From the NCBI RefSeq assembly GCF_030486405.1, contig NZ_CP129613.1, positions 2,046,001-2,110,000 of the forward strand: 64,000 nucleotides of DNA, in the 5' to 3' direction. Made by a program: the position numbers and the translations under genes. The DNA comes from Mycolicibacterium sp. HK-90. GTDB taxonomy: Bacteria; Actinomycetota; Actinomycetes; Mycobacteriales; Mycobacteriaceae. Shown here piece by piece: positions 8,067 to 18,620 of this stretch; position 1 is the stretch's first letter, and each line of letters opens with the position of its first letter. The notes under the pieces were generated by a model. The model made no database searches and was not told the DNA's origin. It worked only from the letters and a program-made list of their open reading frames with translations.

Positions 8067-10685
8067 TTGTCCGACTGGCCGTTTGTCGCACGGGATGTGG
8101 AGCGCAGCGAGGCCGCGCAGGCACTGTCCAACGGCTCCCGCGGTGTGGTTCTGGCCGGCGGAGCCGGGGTCGGAAAATCGGCGTTGGCCCGGGTGCTCGC
8201 CGGGGCGTGGGAGGCCGATGGTGGCCCGGTGCGGTTCGTGCTGGGTACCGAGACCGGACAGGCGGTGCCGCTCGGGGCGTTTCACCACGCGCTCACCCTG
8301 ACCGACGCGCAGGACCCCACGGTGATGCTGGCGGTTGCCTATGAGCGGTTGGCCGCCGATCCCGATCTACTCGTCGTGGTCGACGACGCGCAGCATCTCG
8401 ACCCGCTGTCGGCGTTGCTGGTTCAGCAGCTGGCAGTGGGCGGTTCGACGAAACTGGTCGTCACCATCCAGAGCGGAGCCGCGACGTCCGATGCGGTGAC
8501 CGCGTTGTGGAAGGAGCAACTGCTGCTGCGGTTGGACATCGAGCCCTTCACCCGTGAGCAGACCGGTGAGCTGGCCGCGGCGGTGTTGCACGGCGATGTC
8601 GACGAGCGTGCCGTCGGTGAGCTGCACCGGTACTCCTCGGGCAGTCCGCTCTATCTGCGCGGGGTGATCAACGCGGCGCTCGGTGACGGGGTGCTGGTGT
8701 GTGACCACGGGCGCTGGCGCCTGTGTGGCCGGCTGCGGGCAAGTGCCGATCTGCATGCCCTCATCGCCTCGCGGCTCGACATCCTGGCCGCCGACGAACG
8801 CGACGTCGTGGAGGTGGTTTCCACCGCCGAGGTGCTCGATTGGGATGTGCTCGCCGGTGCCTGCGACGTGGAGGCGATCGCCCGGACGGAACGCCGGGGT
8901 GCGATCCAGGTGCTCAACGACGCCGCCAGCACGCTGGTGCGACCCGGCCATCCGATCGTTGGTGAGGTCGCGCGCAGCCGCTGCTCGAAAACTCGTTCCC
9001 GGCAGATCAATACCCTCCTCGCGTCGCTGTTGCAGGCGCATCTGCCGCCATCGAACAAAGGTTCCCTCCCGGATGTGCGGGGCCGTATCCAGCTGGCGCG
9101 GTTCATGATGGGCGGCAGCGCGCCGGCGAATCCGGCGGTCATCGCCGAAGCGGCGGCCAGTGCGGTCACCATGTCCAACCTGGTGCTCGGAGAGGAACTT
9201 GCCCGTTACGCGCTGGACCACGGAGCCGGCGTGTCCGCGGCACTGGTGCTGGCCGACGCGATCTGCTGGCAGGGGCGGGGCCAGGAGGCCGAGGAACTGT
9301 TGGCCCGGTCGGTGCCGCCGCAGGACGACGAGATGACGCTGGCCCGTTGGGGTTGCCTGCGCGCCGCGAACCTGTTCTTCGGATGCGCCCGCCCCGAAGC
9401 GGCACAATCGGTGCTGACCATGCTGCGGGAGCGGGTGCACGACCCACAGACGTTGAGCCTGGTGGCGGCGATGGAAGTGGTGTTCGCGTTCTTCTCCGGC
9501 GAGTTGGCCGACGCGATCGTGCTTGGCGCCGAGGCACTTCGCAGCGAGACGTTGCCGACGGCAACGGTGTGGGCGGCGTTGGCCACCGCGGGGGCGCTGG
9601 CCCTCGCCGGGCGATCCGGTCAGGTCGACGCCGTCGCGCAGGTCGGTGAACTGGCCGCCGACGGTTGCGAGTCCGGACCGCCCCGGTTCTGGCTCGGCTT
9701 CGCGCAGGTGTCGGCTGACATGGCCGACGGGAAGCTGGCCGAGGCGCGCCGGGTGTGTGACCGCTATGCCGTACTGGCGGCCGGCTCGCCTCAGGCCGAG
9801 GCGATCGTGGCTGCGCTGTCGGGCCGGGTGGAATTGGCCCGCGGCGGTCTGCCGTCGGCGTGTGAATCGTTACAGGCTGCTGTGTGGGCCACCCCGCACG
9901 GTCTTCCACCGGGATGGCGGATGGTCGTCGCCGCGTGGCTGACACAGGCGGAAGGGATGCGCGGCAACGGTTCTGCCGCGGCCGCCGCACTGATGGGCGC
10001 CGAGGCTGTCGCAACCGGACCGCTGCGGGTGTTCCAGCCGGAATTGGAACTGGCCCGGGCCTGGGCGGCGGCCGCGGCCGGTGACACCACCCGCGCCGTC
10101 GAGCATGCGGCGCGGGCCGCCCACAGTGCGAGGGTGGGCGGAATGGATGCCGTTCAGCTCACCGCTCTGCACACGGCGCTGCGGTTCGGGGACGACTCGG
10201 TCCACGGGCGGATCCGCCAGTTGGTGCGTCGGCACAGTGGCCGGTTGGCCGAGGCGATCGGGACGCACAGCGTGGGCCTGGCGCGGCATGATGCGGCCCG
10301 GCTCGTCGCCGCGGCAGACCAGTTCGAGGCCATGGGTGCGCTGGCCCTGGCGGCCGACGCCGCGGCCCACGCGGCCCGTGAGCATGCCCGGGCCGGCTGC
10401 CGCGGCGGTGAACTGGAATCCGCGGCGAGGGCACTCTGGCTGTCGGGCCGCAGCGGCGCGCACACCCCGGCGCTGCGGTGCGCGGGGGAGCCGCTGCCGC
10501 TCACCGTGCGGGAGTGGGAGATTGCGAACCTCGTCGGTGGCGGGCTGAGCAACCGGCAGATCGCCGACCGGTTGTGCCTGTCGGTGCGCACCGTTGACGG
10601 GCACCTCTACCGCATGTTCGCCAAGCTCGGCGTCGAGGATCGCGATCACCTGGCCCGGTTGGCGCGCTTCGGGCCGGCGCGGTGA
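8067..10685 (+). CDS. LuxR-family large ATP-binding (LAL) transcriptional regulator
   Basis: About 872 residues. The N-terminal AAA/STAND-like ATPase has Walker A GGAGVGKSALA (residues about 31-41) and Walker B LLVVVDDAQHLD. A long Ala/Leu-rich helical-repeat middle looks TPR-like. The C-terminal LuxR helix-turn-helix (LTVREWEIANLVGGGLSNRQIADRL, then SVRTVDGHLYRMFAKLG) binds DNA. There is no good ATG near the ATPase; I chose TTG 8067, 6 bases after a GGGGG stretch, with TTG 8064 as an alternative. It follows the nag operon by 101 bases on the same strand and could control it, which is inference only. Confidence 0.85.
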   Translation: MSDWPFVARDVERSEAAQALSNGSRGVVLAGGAGVGKSALARVLAGAWEADGGPVRFVLGTETGQAVPLGAFHHALTLTDAQDPTVMLAVAYERLAADPDLLVVVDDAQHLDPLSALLVQQLAVGGSTKLVVTIQSGAATSDAVTALWKEQLLLRLDIEPFTREQTGELAAAVLHGDVDERAVGELHRYSSGSPLYLRGVINAALGDGVLVCDHGRWRLCGRLRASADLHALIASRLDILAADERDVVEVVSTAEVLDWDVLAGACDVEAIARTERRGAIQVLNDAASTLVRPGHPIVGEVARSRCSKTRSRQINTLLASLLQAHLPPSNKGSLPDVRGRIQLARFMMGGSAPANPAVIAEAAASAVTMSNLVLGEELARYALDHGAGVSAALVLADAICWQGRGQEAEELLARSVPPQDDEMTLARWGCLRAANLFFGCARPEAAQSVLTMLRERVHDPQTLSLVAAMEVVFAFFSGELADAIVLGAEALRSETLPTATVWAALATAGALALAGRSGQVDAVAQVGELAADGCESGPPRFWLGFAQVSADMADGKLAEARRVCDRYAVLAAGSPQAEAIVAALSGRVELARGGLPSACESLQAAVWATPHGLPPGWRMVVAAWLTQAEGMRGNGSAAAAALMGAEAVATGPLRVFQPELELARAWAAAAAGDTTRAVEHAARAAHSARVGGMDAVQLTALHTALRFGDDSVHGRIRQLVRRHSGRLAEAIGTHSVGLARHDAARLVAAADQFEAMGALALAADAAAHAAREHARAGCRGGELESAARALWLSGRSGAHTPALRCAGEPLPLTVREWEIANLVGGGLSNRQIADRLCLSVRTVDGHLYRMFAKLGVEDRDHLARLARFGPAR

Positions 10686-10895
10686 TCAGCCGGGCTGTTC
10701 CGGGTCTTCGCTGGAGCTACGCGTTCCCACGAACTCGAGCAGGCGCGGATCACCGGAGGTGAACCGGTCCACCTCCTCGCCTCCGTCGCACCGCAGCAAC
10801 GAGATGGTGAGGCTGTCGGCGGTGCGGGTGAGCACACGCCAGTGGGCGCCGGAATCCTGCCAGCGCTGCAGATCCGCGACCCGATCGAGACTCAT
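10686..10895 (-). CDS. Small conserved hypothetical protein
   Basis: A 69-residue protein starting MSLDRVADLQRWQDSG, with a compact alternating pattern (HWRVLTRTADSLTISLLRC) suggesting a small beta-rich domain. It is tail-to-tail with the LuxR regulator (stops adjacent) and divergent from the DUF488 gene, whose start is 19 bases away. Similar short proteins starting MSLDRV are common in mycobacteria as far as I recall, but I know no function. Confidence 0.65.
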   Translation of the reverse strand: MSLDRVADLQRWQDSGAHWRVLTRTADSLTISLLRCDGGEEVDRFTSGDPRLLEFVGTRSSSEDPEQPG

Positions 10896-10914
10896 GCCTC
10901 TACCATGGCACGGC

Positions 10915-11274
10915 ATGGCCGGGAAAAGCCGAGTGCGGTTGGCCCGCGTGTACGACGACCCCGAACCTGATGAGGGAGATCGGGTCCTGGTCGACCGGTT
11001 GTGGCCCCGGGGTTTGAAGAAGACCGATCCGCGGGTGGGTCGCTGGCTGCCCGCGGTGGCCCCGTCCACGGAACTGCGTCACTGGTACGGCCACAAACCG
11101 GAGCGGTACGACGAGTTCGTGGCCCGCTATACCGAGGAGTTGCAGTCCGGCCCCGAGGCCGAGGCCCTCGACGAGTTGCGGGCATTGGTGGGACAGGGGC
11201 CGGTGACGCTGGTGACCGCCACCCGCGAGGTCGAGCTCAGCCATCTGACGGTGTTGGCCCGGCTGCTCAGCTGA
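10915..11274 (+). CDS. DUF488 family protein
   Basis: The 119-residue protein has the DUF488 signature: an N-terminal VRLARVYDDPEPDEGDRVLVDRLWPRGL stretch, the middle WYGHKPERYDEFVARYTEEL segment, and the C-terminal VTLVTATREVELSHLTVLARLL. Proteins of this family are small and cytosolic; their biochemical role is not established. The start is ATG 10915; a nearby ATG at 10905 is out of frame. It stops 15 bases before the IdeR-like box of mbtK, so it is probably not part of the iron-regulated unit. Confidence 0.85.
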   Translation: MAGKSRVRLARVYDDPEPDEGDRVLVDRLWPRGLKKTDPRVGRWLPAVAPSTELRHWYGHKPERYDEFVARYTEELQSGPEAEALDELRALVGQGPVTLVTATREVELSHLTVLARLLS

Positions 11275-11288
11275 TTCCGGGCAGTAGG

Positions 11289-11307
11289 GAAGGTAAACCT
11301 GCCCTAA
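11289..11307 (-). promoter_or_regulatory. IdeR-like iron box upstream of mbtK
   Basis: Read on the minus strand, this 19-mer begins TTAGGGCAGG and matches the IdeR consensus TTAGGTTAGGCTAACCTAA at 14 of 19 positions by my count. It lies 26 bases upstream of the mbtK ATG, overlapping the expected promoter. IdeR with iron represses mycobactin genes at such boxes, so iron limitation should induce mbtK. Confidence 0.7.
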
Positions 11308-11332
11308 TTCGCTGCGGTAGGCTCGGCGTTCA

Positions 11333-11983
11333 ATGACCGAGATCGAAACTGACGTGACGGACGTGCCAGAGGCCCCCGTCCTCAAGCGCGAGCTGACCGA
11401 GATCACCGACGAGGTGCGTGTGGTGACCGCACCCCTCACCCCCGTCCTGGCCGAGCCGTACGACATCCGGGTGGCCGACGCCGACGCTGACGCCGAGATG
11501 GTGTCGGAGTGGATGAACCGGCCGCATCTGGTGGAGGCCTGGGAGTACGACTGGGCGCCGGATCGCTGGCGCAGGTATCTGCAGGCTCAGCTCGACAGCC
11601 AGTACTCACGGCCGCTGATCGCGAGCTTCCGCGGTAAGCCCGTGGCATACCTCGAGTTGTACCGGGCGGCCAAGGATTCCATCGCGCCGCGCTATGCGGC
11701 CGACCCGCACGACATCGGCCTGCACGCCGCGATCGCCGATCTGAGGTTCGTCAACCGGGGGATGGGCCCGATCCTGCTGCCGCGCGTGGTGGCCAGTGTG
11801 TTCGAACAAGACCCGGAGTGCCGGCGGGTCATGTTCGATCCGGATCACCGCAACACCGGCGCCCGCCGTGTGTGTGAGTGGGCGGGATGTGAATTCCTGG
11901 GCGAGCACCAGATGTCCAACCGGCGCATGGCCCTGTATGCGCTGCCGCGCACACCCGACGACGCGTTCGGCACCGTCGGGTAG
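11333..11983 (+). CDS. mbtK: Mycobactin lysine N6-acyltransferase
   Basis: Transfers the long acyl chain from the MbtL carrier protein to the lysine of mycobactin, anchoring the siderophore in the envelope. The 216-residue protein is a GNAT of the IucB/RhbD/MbtK type: [14 protein letters not shown] near residue 60, [21 protein letters not shown] (acyl donor region) and [28 protein letters not shown] near the C-terminus, containing the conserved His and Asp. An extra ~40-residue acidic head precedes the domain. An IdeR-like box lies just upstream. It converges with mbtN, the last gene of the partner operon. Confidence 0.92.
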   Translation: MTEIETDVTDVPEAPVLKRELTEITDEVRVVTAPLTPVLAEPYDIRVADADADAEMVSEWMNRPHLVEAWEYDWAPDRWRRYLQAQLDSQYSRPLIASFRGKPVAYLELYRAAKDSIAPRYAADPHDIGLHAAIADLRFVNRGMGPILLPRVVASVFEQDPECRRVMFDPDHRNTGARRVCEWAGCEFLGEHQMSNRRMALYALPRTPDDAFGTVG

Positions 11984-12019
11984 TGCGCTGAACCGGGGCG
12001 CGGAGAACCCGGAAGTGGC

Positions 12020-13195
12020 TCAGGCGCCGGCGAATTCGGCGTAGCCGTCGTAGTCGGGCTTCATGGCTGCGGCTACCAGCTCCCACAGCACCTCATCGGT
12101 GCCGCCGCCGACCCGGGCCAGTTTCATGTCACGCCACCACTTGCCCAGCGGCGTCTCGTCGACGAGATAGCCCGAGCCGCCGAAGATGTGCATGCACTCC
12201 GACGCCACCTCTTCACCCAGCCGGGCCGCGGTCACCTTGAAGGCGGCGGCGGCACGGAGATCGAGCTTGCCTTGGGCGGCCACACCCGCCAGGGCGTAGC
12301 GGAGCAGGTCGACGCGGGCCTGCAGATCTGCGATCCGCATCCGCAGTGCCTGGTGCTCGTAGAGGGTGTGGCCGAACTGACGGCGCTTCATCATGCGCGC
12401 CAACGTGATTCCGAGGATCCGCTGTGATCCGGCGGCGACCTGCCCGGAGATCGACATGCGTTCGTGGGCCAACCCCCACGAGATCGCGGCCAACCCGGTA
12501 CCGGCCCGGGCGACCAGATGATCGGCGGGCACCCAGGTGTCGATGTGCACTGCGGCGGTGGCCAGCGGGCCGTTGCCGACCTTGCGGTAGGGCGTCTGCA
12601 CCTCCACCTGCGAGGTGGGCACGGCGATGACGACGACGTTGCCGTGCCGGCTGGTCGGGTCGTGGTCGACGTTGCGGGCCACCACCATGATGTGGTCGGC
12701 GATGGTCGACAGGGAGACGAACTTCTTGATGCCCTTGATCTCGAATCCGTCACGGGCCGTGCGGACTTCGGTCTCCACGATCTGCAGGTCCGAGCCGCCG
12801 GATTCCTCGGAGGCCGCGATGCACAGCACGGCCTCGCCGCGGATGGCCTGTTCGCAGATGGTGCGCAGGTGATCGGATTTCCCGAACCGGCGCAGGAGCG
12901 CGATCGCCGAATCGTGCAGGCTGACACCGACACCGATGCCAGAGGAGCCGGTCCGGCCCAGTGCGAAGGCCAACTCGATCAGCTTGGCGACGTCGGGTTG
13001 CTGACCGTCACCCCATTTCTCGGTGAACACGCCGCTGCGGCCGAGGTGCTCGATGAGCGCACGCGGAAAGCTCTCGGTCTCTTCAGCTTCCGCGGTCCAT
13101 GCCTTGACCTGATCGTCGAAGACCCGGTCCAGCAGCTCGCGGTACTCCTCGACGGTGGTGGTGGCCGGCGTCGGCGTGGGCACTGTCGCGGTCAT
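12020..13195 (-). CDS. mbtN: Acyl-CoA (acyl-ACP) dehydrogenase of mycobactin lipidation
   Basis: Introduces the double bond in the acyl chain carried by MbtL before its transfer to mycobactin. The 391-residue protein has the standard acyl-CoA dehydrogenase layout: N-terminal helices, a flavin-binding [14 protein letters not shown] segment near residue 125, a middle beta domain, and the C-terminal [21 protein letters not shown] and [21 protein letters not shown] segments. It starts at ATG 13195, overlapping the mbtM stop by 4 bases, and is the last gene of mbtL-mbtM-mbtN. Corresponds to FadE14 of M. tuberculosis by context. Confidence 0.92.
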   Translation of the reverse strand: MTATVPTPTPATTTVEEYRELLDRVFDDQVKAWTAEAEETESFPRALIEHLGRSGVFTEKWGDGQQPDVAKLIELAFALGRTGSSGIGVGVSLHDSAIALLRRFGKSDHLRTICEQAIRGEAVLCIAASEESGGSDLQIVETEVRTARDGFEIKGIKKFVSLSTIADHIMVVARNVDHDPTSRHGNVVVIAVPTSQVEVQTPYRKVGNGPLATAAVHIDTWVPADHLVARAGTGLAAISWGLAHERMSISGQVAAGSQRILGITLARMMKRRQFGHTLYEHQALRMRIADLQARVDLLRYALAGVAAQGKLDLRAAAAFKVTAARLGEEVASECMHIFGGSGYLVDETPLGKWWRDMKLARVGGGTDEVLWELVAAAMKPDYDGYAEFAGA

Positions 13196-14766
13196 GACTT
13201 CGCAGCCTCCATCTGTTGTTTGACCTCGAGCCGGCGCAGCTTGCCCGACGAGGTGCGGGGGAGTGAGCCCGGTGCCAGGAAGACCACGTCGGCAGGCACG
13301 ATGCCGCATTCCGAGGCCACCTGCTGGATCACCTGGCTGCGGGCGTCGGCCTCGTCGGCGCCGCGGAACTCCGCGGCGATCACCAGGCCGGACCGGACCG
13401 CCTTGTCGCCGGTGCCCACCGCCACGACCGCACCTTCGCGGACGCCCTTGACCTGGGCGGCGACCCGCTCGATCTCGGTGGGGAAGATGTTGCGCCCGGC
13501 GACGGTGATCAACTCCTTGGTGCGTCCGCACACCACGAGGCCGCCGTCGACGAAGTAGCCCAGATCGCCGGTGGCGAACCAGTCGCCCGGATTCAGCGGG
13601 TCCTGGCCGAGATAGCCCGACATCATCGAGGTGCCGCGGATCTCGACCTCGCCCACCTCGCGGTCGACGATGCCCGCGTTGTCCTCGCTGGGCCGCAGTC
13701 GCACCTCCATGCCGGCGATGGCGTCACCGAGGACAGCGAGTTGCTGCCGGTTGGTCCCGGCGTCGGTGGCGACGGTGATCTCGTCGACCAGGACACCGAG
13801 TCCGGGGACGGGAACTGTTACCGCGCAGGATGATTCGGCCATCCCGTAGGACGGGGAGAGGGCGCCCGCTTTGAAACCGAAGCGGGACAGCTCCGTGCCG
13901 AACCGGCTCGTCGCCTCACAGTCGACCGGTTCGCCGCCGTTGAGGGCGAACCGCACGGCCGAGAGGTCCAGGTCCGTCAGGCGACGCGAGTACTTGCCGA
14001 TCAGGCCGTAGGCCATGTTCGGGGCGGCGGTCAGGGTGGCGTGGCTGTCGGTGAGCCACCGCACCCAGCTGAACGGCGAGGCCGCGAAGGCCATTGTCGG
14101 TGCCTGCCATACCTCGATGCCGCCGAGTGCTCCGGCCAGCAGGAAGGTCAGGCCCATGTCGTGGTACAGGGGTAGCCATGAGCAGCCGATGTCGGTGCGG
14201 GTCAGGCTGATCCGCTCACTCAGGCCCTGGAGGTTGGCCAGCACCGCAGCGGGCGTCAACTGCGCGGTGCGCGGTGTCCCGGTGGAACCGGCGGTGCCCT
14301 GCAGGACGGCGAACTCGCCGGTGCCGAGCTGCAGCGTCGTGGAGCGCTGGGCATGGGCGACGACGGCGTCGTCGTGGATCGTCAGGGCGGTCTCGGTGGC
14401 CCGCAGCAGATCGAGGTGGTCGCCGTGACTGAACACGGTGCCCACGCCGATGTCGGTGAAGCGAGTGGCTGTGGCCTGCGCCCACTGGGCGGCGTCCGCG
14501 CCCCGGATGGCGCCGGGCAGGATCGACACGGCCGCGCCGGCCAGCAGAGCACCGAGGATCGCCGCGACGCCCTCGACGGTGGGTTCACCGACGACACCGA
14601 CTGCTGTCGAGCCGTCGTTGCCGATCTGTTCGGCGACGTTCTCGGCCCGCGCGTAGACCTGTCCCCAGGGGTGGCGGATCCAGGCGCGTGTCTCGGGGTC
14701 GTAGATTGCGAGGTCGGCGTCGGTCGTGGTCAGTGACGCGGAGAGCGCCGTGGCCAGCACGCTCAC
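13192..14766 (-). CDS. mbtM: Long-chain fatty acyl-AMP ligase for mycobactin
   Basis: Activates a fatty acid as acyl-AMP and loads it on the MbtL carrier. The 524-residue protein is an ANL-superfamily adenylating enzyme: P-loop [17 protein letters not shown], the [16 protein letters not shown] motif, [24 protein letters not shown] with the adenylate-binding Asp, and a small C-terminal domain ending in [14 protein letters not shown] with the catalytic Lys. It overlaps mbtL and mbtN by 4 bases at either end (ATGA), so the three are one translationally coupled operon. Corresponds to FadD33 of M. tuberculosis. Confidence 0.92.
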   Translation of the reverse strand: MSVLATALSASLTTTDADLAIYDPETRAWIRHPWGQVYARAENVAEQIGNDGSTAVGVVGEPTVEGVAAILGALLAGAAVSILPGAIRGADAAQWAQATATRFTDIGVGTVFSHGDHLDLLRATETALTIHDDAVVAHAQRSTTLQLGTGEFAVLQGTAGSTGTPRTAQLTPAAVLANLQGLSERISLTRTDIGCSWLPLYHDMGLTFLLAGALGGIEVWQAPTMAFAASPFSWVRWLTDSHATLTAAPNMAYGLIGKYSRRLTDLDLSAVRFALNGGEPVDCEATSRFGTELSRFGFKAGALSPSYGMAESSCAVTVPVPGLGVLVDEITVATDAGTNRQQLAVLGDAIAGMEVRLRPSEDNAGIVDREVGEVEIRGTSMMSGYLGQDPLNPGDWFATGDLGYFVDGGLVVCGRTKELITVAGRNIFPTEIERVAAQVKGVREGAVVAVGTGDKAVRSGLVIAAEFRGADEADARSQVIQQVASECGIVPADVVFLAPGSLPRTSSGKLRRLEVKQQMEAAKS

Positions 14767-15056
14767 TGGGTGCTCTGCGCGGCAGGCACTTTCGCCAGGA
14801 TTGCCGCCTCGAGGTCGCCGACGGTGTCGCAGCTGAGCAGGTCTTCCTCGGAGAGGGCCACCCCGAGCTTGTCCTCGATCGCCACCATGCCGACGGCAAA
14901 GGCCACCGAATCCAGGCCGACGTCGTCGATCAGTCGGGAGTCCCTGGTCACCCGGCGGACGTCGACGTTCATGTCGTCACGAAGGATCTCGGTGAGAGCG
15001 GCGCTGACCGCTTCGGGCGTAGTCGACTGCATGGGGTGGGACGGTACACGCCCCAT
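14763..15056 (-). CDS. mbtL: Acyl carrier protein for mycobactin lipidation
   Basis: Carries the fatty acyl chain on a phosphopantetheine arm between MbtM, MbtN and MbtK. About 97 residues with the carrier helix II motif [19 protein letters not shown]; the Ser of D-S-V is the attachment site. The acyl carrier core begins only after an internal Met, so the true start may be ATG 15032 (89 residues). The upstream ATG at 15056 lies about 6 bases from a TATCTT -10-like element inside the IdeR box region and could be a leaderless start. First gene of the mbtLMN operon. Confidence 0.88.
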   Translation of the reverse strand: MGRVPSHPMQSTTPEAVSAALTEILRDDMNVDVRRVTRDSRLIDDVGLDSVAFAVGMVAIEDKLGVALSEEDLLSCDTVGDLEAAILAKVPAAQSTQ

Positions 15057-15061
15057 GAAAG

Positions 15062-15080
15062 ATAGGCTAGCCTTACCAAG
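15062..15080 (-). promoter_or_regulatory. IdeR-like iron box upstream of mbtL
   Basis: On the minus strand the 19-mer CTTGGTAAGGCTAGCCTAT matches the IdeR consensus at 14 of 19 positions, including the central AGGCTA and CCTA. It overlaps the presumed -10 region of the mbtLMN operon, as expected for an iron-dependent repressor site. Confidence 0.75.
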
Positions 15081-15092
15081 GCCGGTGTGAGT

Positions 15093-16157
15093 TCAGTAAC
15101 TGAAGCGGGCCAGATCGGTCCCGCCGAAGCGGTTGCCGGCGTCGACGATGGTTGCCGAGGGCACCATTTCCGAGCTCACCACGCCGTGTTCGCCGGTCAG
15201 TTCATCGATGATCTCGAACGACGCCGCGATCCGCGCGGGCGTGTCCACCACGATCGTCGTCACGGGCACCTGGCGTCCAAGCTGAAACATCTTGTCCCCG
15301 TGAGGTTTACCCTCACCGCTGAAGCCCCAGACCCCGCGCAGTACGGTCGCGCCGCCGGCCGTGCGGGTCTGCAGCAGGGCGCGGACGATCTCCCGATGGA
15401 TCGGCACCCCGTCGTGCTGGGTGGTCTCGCAGGTGTGCACCATCAACTTCTGCCACAGCGGGCGTCCCTCGGCGTCGCTGCCGGGCAGTTCGGCCGGGCG
15501 GCCCAGCAACTCGCCGCCCCGCTTGCACAGTTGTGCGCGCTCGACCGTCAGCAGTGGGTGCTCCAGAATCTGGTCGACGTCGCGGAGCGCGGCGGTCACC
15601 TGCGCCCCGGTACCCAGGCCGACGATCATCAGCGGCACGTCGGTGTTGCGGCTGAAGAACGCCGCGCGGCGACGTTGCCCGTGTGCGGTGCCGTCGACCC
15701 CGAGGAACACCGTGGCCGCGGCGAAGCCGTGTCGGTGCAGCACGTCGCACACCGCGCGGTAGGCCGGTGCTCCGGCGACGCGGTGGTGACGGCCGACGTA
15801 CACCGTGAGCTTGCAGTAGTCGGTGGTCTTCGGTGTCTCGCGGCGGATCAACTGGGCGCGTTCCAGGGTGATCAGCCCGCGGGGGATGGCCGCCACGGTC
15901 TGCTCGGCCAGTCCGGAGATCTTGTCCGCGGTGTCGACGGCCGCGACGGCGATCGGTGGGTCCTCCGAGCCGGTCAACGTCTCGTCGGAGCGCAGATGGT
16001 GGTGTGGTCCGAAGCTGGCGATCCCGCGCAGCATCACGCTGATGGCGACGTCGCTGTCGCCGTACAGGTCCAGTAGCGCGTCGGCGACGAAGCGGCGCTG
16101 GAGGCGTTGCCGCTCGCCGAAGTACGCGGTCAGCTTGAGGTAGTCGGTGGCGGTCAC
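15093..16157 (-). CDS. Protein with three tandem DUF190 (PII-like) domains
   Basis: The 354-residue protein contains three repeats of the DUF190 unit, which begin TDYLKLTAYFGERQR (residue 4), TDYCKLTVYVGRHHR (about 112) and PLWQKLMVHTCETTQ (about 235). Each is followed by a helix and a VDTADKI, LRDVDQIL or VDTPARI turn. DUF190 resembles the PII signalling fold and is often encoded with CrcB/FluC fluoride channels. The GTG start overlaps the upstream crcB stop (GTGA), so it is co-translated with the channel pair. A sensor or regulator of fluoride efflux is a reasonable inference. The triple arrangement is unusual; single copies are more common. Confidence 0.85.
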   Translation of the reverse strand: MTATDYLKLTAYFGERQRLQRRFVADALLDLYGDSDVAISVMLRGIASFGPHHHLRSDETLTGSEDPPIAVAAVDTADKISGLAEQTVAAIPRGLITLERAQLIRRETPKTTDYCKLTVYVGRHHRVAGAPAYRAVCDVLHRHGFAAATVFLGVDGTAHGQRRRAAFFSRNTDVPLMIVGLGTGAQVTAALRDVDQILEHPLLTVERAQLCKRGGELLGRPAELPGSDAEGRPLWQKLMVHTCETTQHDGVPIHREIVRALLQTRTAGGATVLRGVWGFSGEGKPHGDKMFQLGRQVPVTTIVVDTPARIAASFEIIDELTGEHGVVSSEMVPSATIVDAGNRFGGTDLARFSY

Positions 16158-16519
16158 AGCCGGCTCCCGAGCGACAGGCCCAGCCACGCCGCGATCAACC
16201 CGAGGGCCACGCTGACGACGATATTGGCCACGGCGGGCCAAACCCGGCGTTCCTCGCCGAGACGCTGGGTTTCCAGCATCCAGGTGGAGAACGTGGTGTA
16301 GGAGCCGACGAATGCGGTGCCGGCCAGCAGTGCGGCGTGCCGGTCCAGGGCCAGGCCGCCGAGGAAGCCGAGCAGGAACGCGCCGGTGAGGTTGACCGCC
16401 AGCGTGCCGAACGGAAAACCGCGGGTGTGGCGTGCGGACACCGCGCGGTCGAGCAGGAACCGGCAGACCGCCCCGGCCCCGCCCAGCAGCACCACGCCCG
16501 TCCAGACCAGGGCGGTCAT
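16154..16519 (-). CDS. crcB: Fluoride channel subunit CrcB/FluC (second copy)
   Basis: A 121-residue, four-helix membrane protein of the Fluc family, which exports fluoride. Diagnostic motifs are [10 protein letters not shown] near the N-terminus, [19 protein letters not shown] (helix 2 with the conserved Asn) and [14 protein letters not shown] (helix 3 break with the Phe/Thr/Ser pore residues). It starts 4 bases inside the end of the upstream crcB copy and overlaps the DUF190 gene at its other end. Paired short copies usually build an antiparallel heterodimer. Confidence 0.93.
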   Translation of the reverse strand: MTALVWTGVVLLGGAGAVCRFLLDRAVSARHTRGFPFGTLAVNLTGAFLLGFLGGLALDRHAALLAGTAFVGSYTTFSTWMLETQRLGEERRVWPAVANIVVSVALGLIAAWLGLSLGSRL

Positions 16520-16914
16520 CGGCGCACCGCGGCTCGGCGGACGAGCGCGGTCGCGACCGCGACCGCCAGCAGACCGGCCGCGATGCTGCCCGCGGTGTAA
16601 CCGGCTGCCAACGTCCAGTGGCCGTGCTCGAGCATCGTGATCGTCTCGACCTGCATCGTCGAGAACGTGGTGAGCCCACCGCACAGCCCGGTGCCCAGCA
16701 GCGGTCGTCGGTAGCTGGAGACCGGTAACCGCTCCAGCAGCCGCGTGGTGAAGTACCCGAGCAGAAACGCGCCGACGATGTTCACGACGAAGGTGGGCCA
16801 GGGCCACTGGTCCGGATCGTGGGCCCAGAGCACCGCCAAACCGGCGCGGGCCAGCGTGCCCAGTGCGCCGCCGACGAAAACCGCGGCCAACTCTCGGGGA
16901 TCGTGGCCGAACAT
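16516..16914 (-). CDS. crcB: Fluoride channel subunit CrcB/FluC (first copy)
   Basis: This 132-residue membrane protein has the same family motifs: [32 protein letters not shown] and [15 protein letters not shown]. It is probably the dual-topology partner of the downstream copy; the two share only moderate identity, as expected for a heterodimer. ATG at 16914. It is divergent from the phosphoglucomutase gene (71 bases between starts). I looked for a fluoride riboswitch in that short gap and saw none. Confidence 0.93.
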   Translation of the reverse strand: MFGHDPRELAAVFVGGALGTLARAGLAVLWAHDPDQWPWPTFVVNIVGAFLLGYFTTRLLERLPVSSYRRPLLGTGLCGGLTTFSTMQVETITMLEHGHWTLAAGYTAGSIAAGLLAVAVATALVRRAAVRR

Positions 16915-16985
16915 AAGCCAAAAGTATGGCGGCAACTCGGCGACTGGCAGGCATCGACATCCGTTGGGGAGCAGAATCGGGAACC

Positions 16986-18616
<1,631 letters not shown>

Positions 18617-18620
<4 letters not shown>

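Noticed and set aside
6286..8124. Minus-strand open frame of 612 codons opposite nagB/nagA
   Set aside because: Antisense to two well-supported genes; no recognisable domain.
16915..16985. Possible fluoride riboswitch between crcB and pgm
   Set aside because: The 71-base gap lacks the conserved crcB-motif core; nothing recognisable by eye.
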